From Theocolax elegans (Eukaryota > Arthropoda > Insecta > Hymenoptera > Cerocephalidae): a stretch of DNA of 64,000 nt. The notes beneath the pieces were generated by a model. That model was not told the origin of the DNA and searched no databases. It saw only the letters and a program-made list of their open reading frames with translations. The stretch spans positions 65,988,147 through 66,052,146 of the forward strand of contig CM047431.1 of the NCBI GenBank assembly GCA_026168455.1, written 5' to 3'. Below, one piece after another: positions 55,540 through 64,000 of the stretch (position 1 is the stretch's first letter; each line of letters starts with the position of its first letter). A program made the translations under genes and the position numbers.

Positions 55540-58500
55540 TTTATGTGTATTGCACACATATAAACGGCCCGAAGTGAATTTTTCAAAGTTTCTCGATTTC
55601 GTTCCCCGGCGAGATGATCAATACAAATTTTTAGTGTATATTCACACATATAACGGCCAGAAGTGAATTTTCAAAATTTTAGATTTCGTTCCCCGGCCGG
55701 GATGATTAATTACAAATGCATTTTTTATGTGCATAATCACACATATAAACGGCCTAAACGTGCATTTTTTTTCAATATCTAAGATTTCCTTCCTCGCCCA
55801 GGGTAATCAAATACAAATGTATTTTTTTGTGTATATTCACACATATAAACGACCAGAAGTGACTTTTTCAAAATTTTAGATTTCGGTCCCAGGCCGAGAT
55901 GGATCAATTACAAATGCATTTTTATGTGCATAGTCACAATATAACGGCCAAAACGTCTATTTTTTCAAAATTTTAGATTTAGTTCCCGGCCGAAAATGAA
56001 CAAATACAAATGCACTTTTTATGTGTATATTCAAACATATAAACGGCCAGAAGTGAATTTTTCAAAATTAAAATTTCGATCCCGGCCGGGATGATCAAAT
56101 ACAAGTGCATTTTTATGTGTATATTCACACATATAAACGGCCCGAAGTGAATTTTTCAAAGTTTTCGATTTCGTTCTCCGGCCGGTATGATCAATTACAA
56201 ATGCATGTTTATGTGTATATTCACACATATAAACGGCCAGAAGTGAATTTTTCAAAATTTTAGATTTCGTTTCCCCGGCCGGGATGATTAATTACAAATG
56301 CATTTTTTTATGTGTATATGCACACATATAACGGCCCGAAGTGAATTTTTCAAAGTTTTTCGATTTCGTTCCCCGGCCGATGATGATCAAATACAAAATT
56401 TTTTGTGTATATTCACACATATAAACGGCCAGAAGTGAATTTTTTCAAAATTTTTAGATTTCGTTCCCCGGCCGGGATGCTTAATTACAAATGCATTTTT
56501 TATGTGCATAATCACACATAATAAACGGCCTAAAACGTGCATTTTTTCAATATCTAAGATTTCCTTCCTCGGCCGGGTTAATCAAATACAAAGATTATTT
56601 TTTGTGTATATTCACACATATAAACGACCAGAAGTGAATTTTCAAAATTTAGATTTCGGTCCCAGGCCGAGATGATCAATTACAAATGCATTTTTATGTG
56701 CATTAGTCACAACTATAAACGGCCCAAAACGTCTATTTTTTTCAAAATTTTAGATTTAGTTCCCCGGCCGAAATGAACAAATACAAATGCATTTTTATGT
56801 GTATATTCACACATATAAACGGCCAGAAGTGAATTTTTCAAAATTTAAGATTTCGATCCCCGGCCGGGGATGATCAAATACAAGTGCATTTTATGTGTAT
56901 ATTCACACATATAAACGGCCCGAAGTGAATTTTTCAAAGTTTTCGATTTCGTTCTCCGGCCGGTATGATCAATTACAAATGCATGTTTATGTGTATATTC
57001 ACACATATAAACGGCCAGAAGTGAATTTTTCAACAATTTTAGATTTCGTCCCCCGGCCGGGATGATTAATTACAAATGCATTGTTATGTGCATAATCACA
57101 CATATAAACGGCCAAAACGTCTATTTTTTCAATATTTAAAATTTCGTTTCCCTGACGAGATGATCAAATACAAATGCATATTTATGTGTATATTCACATA
57201 TATAAACAACGACCAGAAGTGAATTTTTCAAAATTGTAGATTTCGTTCCCCGGCCGGTATGATCAATTACAAATGCATGGTTATGTGCATATTCACACAT
57301 GGTAAATGGCCCGAAGTGAATTTTCAAAGTTTTCGATTTCGTTCTCCGGGCCGGTATGATCAATTACAAATGCATGTTTATGTGTATATTCACACATATA
57401 AACGGCCAGAAGTGAATTTTTTCAAAATTTTAGATTTCGTTCCCCGGCCGGGATGATTAATTACAAATGCATTTTTATGTGCATAATCACACATATAAAC
57501 GGCCAAAACGTTCTATTTTTTCAATATTTAAAATTTCGTTTCCCTGACGAGATGATCCAAATACAAATGCATATTTATGTGTATATTCACATATATAAAC
57601 AACGACCAGGAGTGAATTTTTCAAAATTGTAGATTTTCGTTCCCCGGCCGGTATGATCAATTACAAATGCATGTTTATGTGCATTATTCAACATGTAAAT
57701 GGCCAGAAGTGAATTTTTCAAAATTTTAGGTTTCGATCCCCGGCCGGGATGATCAAATACAATGCATTTTTATGTGCCTAATCACACATATAAACGGTTC
57801 AAAACGTTCTATTTTTTCAATATTTCAAATTTCGTGTCCCGGACGAGATGATCAAATACAAATGCATTTTTATGTGTATATTCACACATATAAACGGCCC
57901 GAAGTGAATTTTTCAAAGTTTTCGATTCGTCTCCGGCCGGTTATGATCAATTACAAATGCATGTTTATGTGTATATTCACACATATAAACGGCCAGAAGT
58001 GAATTTTTCAAAATTTAGATTTCGTTCCCCGGGCCGGGATGATTAATTACAAATGCATTTTTATGTGTATATGCACACATATAACGGCCCGAAGTGAATT
58101 TTTCAAAGTTTTTCGATTTCGTTCCCCGGCCGAGATGATCAAATACAAATTTTTATGTGTATATTCACACATATAAACGGCCAGAAGTGAATTTTTTCAA
58201 AATTTGAGATTTCGTTCCCCGGCCGGGATGGATTAATTACAAATGCATTTTATGTGCATAATCACACATATAAACGGCCTAAACGTGCATTTTTTCAATA
58301 TCTAAGATTTCCTTCCTCGCCCGGGTTAATCAAATACAAATGTATTGTTTTGTGTATATTACACATATAAACGACAAGAAGTGAATTTTTCAAAATTTTA
58401 GATTTCGGTCCCAGGCCGAGATGATCAATTACAAATGCATTTTTATGTGCATAGTCACAAATTATAAACGGCCAAACGTCTATTTTTTCAAAATTTTAGA

Positions 58501-58620
58501 TTTAGTTCCCGGCCGAAATGAACAAATACAAATGCATTTTTATGTGTATATTCACACATATAACGGCCAGAAGTGAATTTTTCAAAATTTAAGATTTCGA
58601 TCCCGGCCGGGATGATCAAA
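55540..58620 (+). other. Long indel-rich stretch in super-repeat unit 3
   Basis: About 3 kb in which homopolymer lengths and single bases depart repeatedly from the equivalent of units 1 and 2: GTGTATTGCACAC, GTTTCTCGATTTCG, TTTTTAGTGTATATTC, CCGATGATGATC, CACATAATAAACGG, CCTAAAACGTGC, AAAGATTATTTTTTG, CATTAGTCACAACTATAAAC, CATGGTAAATGG. Substitutions remain few, while indels are frequent. That spectrum suits long-read consensus error better than neutral decay. Confidence 0.6.
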
Positions 58621-59916
58621 TACAAGTGCATTTTTATGTGTATATTCACACATATAAACGGCCCGAAGTGAATTTTTCAAAGTTTTCGATTTCGTTCTCC
58701 GGCCGGTATGATCAATTACAAATGCATGTTTATGTGTATATTCACACATATAAACGGCCAGAAGTGAATTTTTCAAAATTTTAGATTTCGTTCCCCGGCC
58801 GGGATGATTAATTACAAATGCATTTTTATGTGCATAATCACACATATAAAACGGCCAAAACGTCTATTTTTTCAATATTTAAATTTCGTATCCCTGACGA
58901 GATGATCAAATACAAAAATGCATATTTATGTGTATATTCACATATATAAACAACGACCAGAAGTGAATTTTTTCAACATTGTAGATTTCGTTCCCCGGCC
59001 GGTATGATCAATTACAAATGCATGTTTATGTGCATATTCACACATGTAAATGGCCAGAAGTGAATTTTTCAAAATTTTAGATTTCGATCCCGGCCGGGAT
59101 GATCAAATACAAATGCATTTTTACGTGTATATTCAACCATATAAACGGCCAGAAGTGAATTTTTCAAAATTTTAGATTTCGATCCCCGGCCGGGATGATC
59201 AAATACAAATGCATTTTTATGTGCATAATCACACATATAAACGGCCCAAAACGTCTTTTTTTTCAATATTTAAATTTCGTGTCCCGGACGAGATGATCAA
59301 ATACAACTGCATTTTTTATGTGTAAATTCACACATATAAACGGCCCGAAGTGAATTTTTCAAAATTTTCGATTTCGTGTCCCGGACGAGATGATCAAATA
59401 CAAATGCATTTTTATGTGTATATCATACATATAAAGACCAGAAGTGCATTTTTCAAAATTTTAGATTTCGGTCCCAGGCCGAGATGATTAATTACAAATG
59501 CATTTTTATGTGCATCATCACACATATAAACGGCCAAAACGTCTTTTTTTTCAATATTTAAAATTCGTGTCCCGGACGAGATGATCAAATACAAATGCAT
59601 TTTTATGTGTAAATTCACACATATAAACGGCCCGAAGTGAATTTTCAAAATTTTCGATTTCGTGTCCCGGCCGAGATGATCAAATACAAATGCATTTTTA
59701 TGTGTATATCACACATATAAACGGCCAGAAGTGAATTTTTCAAAATTTTCGATTTCGTTCCCCGGCCGGGATGAACAATACAAATGCATTTTTATGTGTA
59801 TATTCACACATATAAACGGCCAGAAGTGAAGTTTTTCAAAATTTTAGGTTTCGTTCCCCGGCCGGGATGATTAATTACAAATGCATTTTTATGTGCATAA
59901 TCACACATATAAACGG

Positions 59917-62900
59917 CCTAAACGTGCATTTTTTCAATATCTAAGATTTCCTTCCTCGCCCGGGTTAATCAAATACAAATGTATTTTTTTGTGTATATTC
60001 ACAATAAACGACCAGAAGTGAATTTTTCAAAATTTTAGATTTCGGTCCCAGGCCGAGATGATCAATTACAAATGCATTTTTATGTGCATAATCACATATA
60101 AACTGCCAAAACGTCTATTTTTTCAATATTTAAAATGTCGTGTCCCGGACGAGATGATCAAATACAAATGCATTTTTATGTGTATTCACATATATAAACG
60201 ACCAGAAGTGAATTTTTCAAAATTTTAGATTTCGTTCCCCGGCCGGGATGATTAATTACAAATGCATTTTTATGTGCATAATCACACATATAAACGGCCA
60301 GAAGTGAATTTTTCAAAATTTTAGATTTCGGTCCCAGGGCGAGATGATCAATTACAAATGCATTTTTATGTGCATAATCACACATATAAACGGCCAAAAC
60401 GTCTATTTTTTCAATATTTAAAATTTCGTGTCCCGGCCGAGATGATCAAATACAAATGCATTTTTATGTGTATATTCACACATATAAACGGCCAGAAGTG
60501 AATTTTTCAAAATTTTCGATTTCGTTCCCCGGCCGGGATGAACAATACAAATGCATTTTTATGTGTATATTCACACATATAAACGACCAGAAGTGAATTT
60601 TTCAAAATTTTAGATTTCGGTCCCAGGCCGAGATGATCAATTACAAATGCATTTTTATGTGCATAGTCACAAATATAAACGGCCAAAACGTCTATTTTTT
60701 CAAAGTTTTCGATTTCGTTCCCCGGCCGAGATGATCAAATACAAATTTTTATGTGTATATTCACACATATAAACGGCCAGAAGTGAATTTTTCAAAATTT
60801 TAGATTTCGTTCCCCGGCCGGGATGATTAATTACAAATGCATTTTTATGTGCATAATCACACATATAAACGGCCTAAACGTGCATTTTTTCAATATCTAA
60901 GATTTCCTTCCTCGCCCGGGTTAATCAAATACAAATGTATTTTTTTGTGTATATTCACACATATAAACGACCAGAAGTGAATTTTTCAAAATTTTAGATT
61001 TCGGTCCCAGGCCGAGATGATCAATTACAAATGCATTTTTATGTGCATAGTCACAAATATAAACGGCCAAAACGTCTATTTTTTCAAAATTTTAGATTTA
61101 GTTCCCCGGCCGAAATGAACAATACAAATGCATTTTTATGTGTATATTCACACATAAACGGCCAGAAGTGAATTTTTCAAAATTAAAATTTCGATCCCCG
61201 GCCGGGATGATCAAATACAAGTGCATTTTTATGTGTATATTCACACATATAAACGGCCCGAAGTGAATTTTTCAAAGTTTTCGATTTCGTTCTCCGGCCG
61301 GTATGATCAATTACAAATGCATGTTTATGTGTATATTCACACATATAAACGGCCAGAAGTGAATTTTTCAAAATTTTAGATTTCGTTCCCCGGCCGGGAT
61401 GATTAATTACAAATGCATTTTTATGTGTATATGCACACATATAAACGGCCCGAAGTGAATTTTTCAAAGTTTTCGATTTCGTTCCCCGGCCGAGATGATC
61501 AAATACAAATTTTTATGTGTATATTCACACATATAAACGGCCAGAAGTGAATTTTTCAAAATTTTAGATTTCGTTCCCCGGCCGGGATGATTAATTACAA
61601 ATGCATTTTTATGTGCATAATCACACATATAAACGGCCTAAACGTGCATTTTTTCAATATCTAAGATTTCCTTCCTCGCCCGGGTTAATCAAATACAAAT
61701 GTATTTTTTTGTGTATATTTACACATATAAACGACCAGAAGTGAATTTTTCAAAATTTTAGATTTCGGTCCCAGGCCGAGATGATCAATTACAAATGCAT
61801 TTTTATGTGCATAGTCACAAATATAAACGGCCAAAACGTCTATTTTTTCAAAATTTTAGATTTAGTTCCCCGGCCGAAATGAACAATACAAATGCATTTT
61901 TATGTGTATATTCACACATATAAACGGCCAGAAGTGAATTTTTCAAAATTTAAGATTTCGATCCCCGGCCGGGATGATCAAATACAAGTGCATTTTTATG
62001 TGTATATTCACACATATAAACGGCCCGAAGTGAATTTTTCAAAGTTTTCGATTTCGTTCTCCGGCCGGTATGATCAATTACAAATGCATGTTTATGTGTA
62101 TATTCACACATATAAACGGCCAGAAGTGAATTTTTCAAAATTTTAGATTTCGTTCCCCGGCCGGGATGATTAATTACAAATGCATTTTTATGTGCATAAT
62201 CACACATATAAACGGCCAAAACGTCTATTTTTTCAATATTTAAAATTTCGTATCCCTGACGAGATGATCAAATACAAATGCATATTTATGTGTATATTCA
62301 CATATATAAACAACGACCAGGAGTGAATTTTTCAAAATTGTAGATTTCGTTCCCCGGCCGGTATGATCAATTACAAATGCATGTTTATGTGCATATTCAC
62401 ACATGTAAATGGCCAGAAGTGAATTTTTCAAAATTTTAGATTTCGATCCCCGGCCGGGATGATCAAATACAAATGCATTTTTACGTGTATATTCACACAT
62501 ATAAACGGCCAGAAGTGAATTTTTCAAAATTTTAGATTTCGATCCCCGGCCGGGATGATCAAATACAAATGCATTTTTATGTGCATAATCACACATATAA
62601 ACGGCCAAAACGTCTTTTTTTTCAATATTTAAAATTTCGTGTCCCGGACGAGATGATCAAATACAATGCATTTTTATGTGTAAATTCACACATATAAACG
62701 GCCCGAAGTGAATTTTTCAAAATTTTCGATTTCGTGTCCCGGACGAGATGATCAAATACAAATGCATTTTTATGTGTATATTCATACATATAAACGACCA
62801 GAAGTGAATTTTTCAAAATTTTAGATTTCGGTCCCAGGCCGAGATGATTAATTACAAATGCATTTTTATGTGCATAATCACACATATAAACGGCCAAAAC

Positions 62901-64000
62901 GTCTATTTTTTCAATATTTAAAATTTCGTGTCCCGGCCGAGATGATCAAATACAAATGCATTTTTATGTGTATATTCACACATATAAACGGCCAGAAGTG
63001 AATTTTTCAAAATTTTCGATTTCGTTCCCCGGCCGGGATGAACAATACAAATGCATTTTTATGTGTATATTCACACATATAAACGGCCAGAAGTGAATTT
63101 TTCAAAATTTTAGATTTCGTTCCCCGGCCGGGATGATTAATTACAAATGCATTTTTATGTGCATAATCACACATATAAACGGCCTAAACGTGCATTTTTT
63201 CAATATCTAAGATTTCCTTCCTCGCCCGGGTTAATCAAATACAAATGTATTTTTTTGTGTATATTCACACATATAAACGACCAGAAGTGAATTTTTCAAA
63301 ATTTTAGATTTCGGTCCCAGGCCGAGATGATCAATTACAAATGCATTTTTATGTGCATAATCACACATATAAACTGCCAAAACGTCTATTTTTTCAATAT
63401 TTAAAATGTCGTGTCCCGGACGAGATGATCAAATACAAATGCATTTTTATGTGTATATTCACATATATAAACGACCAGAAGTGAATTTTTCAAAATTTTA
63501 GATTTCGTTCCCCGGCCGGGATGATTAATTACAAATGCATTTTTATGTGCATAATCACACATATAAACGGCCAGAAGTGAATTTTTCAAAATTTTAGATT
63601 TCGGTCCCAGGGCGAGATGATCAATTACAAATGCATTTTTATGTGCATAATCACACATATAAACGGCCAAAACGTCTATTTTTTCAATATTTAAAATTTC
63701 GTGTCCCGGCCGAGATGATCAAATACAAATGCATTTTTATGTGTATATTCACACATATAACGGCCAGAAGTGAATTTTTCAAAATTTTCGATTTCGTTCC
63801 CCGGCCGGGATGAACAATACAAATGCATATTTATGTGTATATTCACACATATAAACGGCCAGAAGTGAATTTTTCAAAATTTTAGATTTCGTTCCCCGCC
63901 GAGATGATCAATTACAAATGCATTTTTATGTGTATATGCACACATATAAACGGCCCGAAGTGAATTTTTCAAAGTTTTCGATTTCGTTCCCCGGCCGAGA
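59917..64000 (+). repeat. Super-repeat unit 4, rearranged and cut by the window end
   Basis: Marker monomers near 59,917, 60,872, 61,638 and 63,183 give intervals of about 955, 766 and 1,545 bp, while units 1-3 read about 955, 1,548, 957 and 765. Blocks are therefore present in a different order. About 61,638-63,182 corresponds to the 1,548-bp block (37,939-39,482), and 63,183 onward corresponds to 39,483 onward, including the CCCAGGGCGAG core (63,607; also about 39,908, 55,213 and 60,334). A chimeric junction lies at about 60,540-60,720. Confidence 0.8.

Larger units (their letters stand above)
52293..59916 (+). repeat. Super-repeat unit 3 (about 7.6 kb)
   Basis: Marker monomers near 52,293, 53,251, 54,797, 55,755, 56,530, 58,278 and 59,917 give intervals of about 955, 1,549, 958, 775, 1,748 and 1,639 bp, the same series as unit 2. 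The small excess in several intervals comes from many single-base insertions at 55,540-58,620. The first 2.5 kb shares private markers with unit 1 (ACGGCTAGAAG at about 37,850 and 53,154; TTTTTTCTATATCTAAG at about 37,953 and 53,264), so unit 3 is a mosaic relative to units 1 and 2. Confidence 0.84.
1..64000 (+). repeat. 96-bp satellite DNA array filling the whole window
   Basis: Every stretch read in the window is a copy of one unit of about 96 bp. Each copy starts at GATGATCAA or a variant (GATGATTAAT, GTTAATCAAA, GATGAACAA) and ends with a GC-rich core such as CCCCGGCCGG. Both array edges lie outside the window. All copies share one orientation; I saw no inverted copy and no inserted transposon, gene or simple repeat. 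Units differ by substitutions and small indels and fall into recurrent variant classes that are reused in fixed orders, which is a higher-order repeat organisation. Such arrays are typical of eukaryotic centromeres and constitutive heterochromatin; a centromeric role here is inference. I do not recognise the monomer as a named satellite. The plus strand is an arbitrary choice, the direction in which the unit reads GATGATC to GGCCGG. Confidence 0.98.

Noticed and set aside
1..64000. CRISPR array
   Set aside because: The period is regular, but there is no division into constant repeat and unique spacer: the entire 96-bp unit recurs and variation is spread through it. No cas-like gene is present.
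1..64000. Rho-independent terminators or bacterial-type hairpins at the dyad and GC core
   Set aside because: The dyad arms are short and AT-rich and occur in every unit; the GC palindrome is followed by GATGATC, not a T-run. A repeat-wide pattern is not a set of terminators.
1..64000. Telomeric repeats, rDNA, tRNA genes or transposon remnants interspersed in the array
   Set aside because: Reading through found no telomere-like hexamer or heptamer runs, no tRNA-like boxes with cloverleaf, and no stretch that departs from the monomer for more than a few tens of bases.

Overview
The whole 64 kb window is one uninterrupted tandem satellite DNA array. I see no protein-coding gene, RNA gene, transposon, CRISPR array, simple-sequence block or unique sequence anywhere in it. 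The basic unit is about 96 bp (mostly 95-98 bp, with a recurrent 92-bp class), roughly 34% G+C by hand count of one consensus unit. All copies I read lie in the same orientation, so by simple division there are about 660 of them. Each monomer is an AT-rich body carrying an ATGCAT palindrome, a short TATGTGT/ACACATA dyad and A/T tracts, closed by a GC-rich palindromic core (CCCGGCCGGG and variants). I do not recognise the family. The organisation (a pure array of many kb, hierarchical higher-order repeats, local homogenisation) is typical of eukaryotic centromeric or heterochromatic satellite. The sequence alone does not say whether the host is a plant, animal or other eukaryote.

Layout. (1) About 1-33 kb is a mosaic of recurring short cassettes. 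A 12-monomer higher-order unit of about 1.15 kb occurs once near 0.96-2.1 kb, three times in tandem at 10.58-13.95 kb, and again at about 23.4-24.9 and 26.7-27.7 kb. A roughly 5-monomer module, marked by a CACTTATAAACGACC variant, recurs at eight places between 2.2 and 28.1 kb. Regions rich in other monomer types fill the rest: 5.4-9 kb, 15.4-19.6 kb, and 19.6-22.2 kb with its copy at 29.4-31.7 kb. Large duplications are visible: about 22.95-26.2 kb copied as 26.2-29.4 kb, and about 18.7-21.2 kb copied as 29.4-31.7 kb. (2) About 33-64 kb is more homogeneous and is built from a very long super-repeat of about 7.6-7.7 kb (roughly 79 monomers), with starts near 36,980, 44,691, 52,293 and 59,917. 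The last copy is rearranged and runs off the window.

Nested on top are small tandem duplications of 1, 2, 3, 4, 5, 7, 8 and 10 monomers, chimeric junctions, and several patches dense in single-base indels that look more like unpolished consensus than biology.

The many short open reading frames (up to 247 codons) follow from the monomer being 96 bp, exactly 32 codons. They exist on both strands as the same 32-residue period and should not be annotated as genes. All comparisons were made by eye; copy boundaries are good to about one monomer unless stated otherwise.
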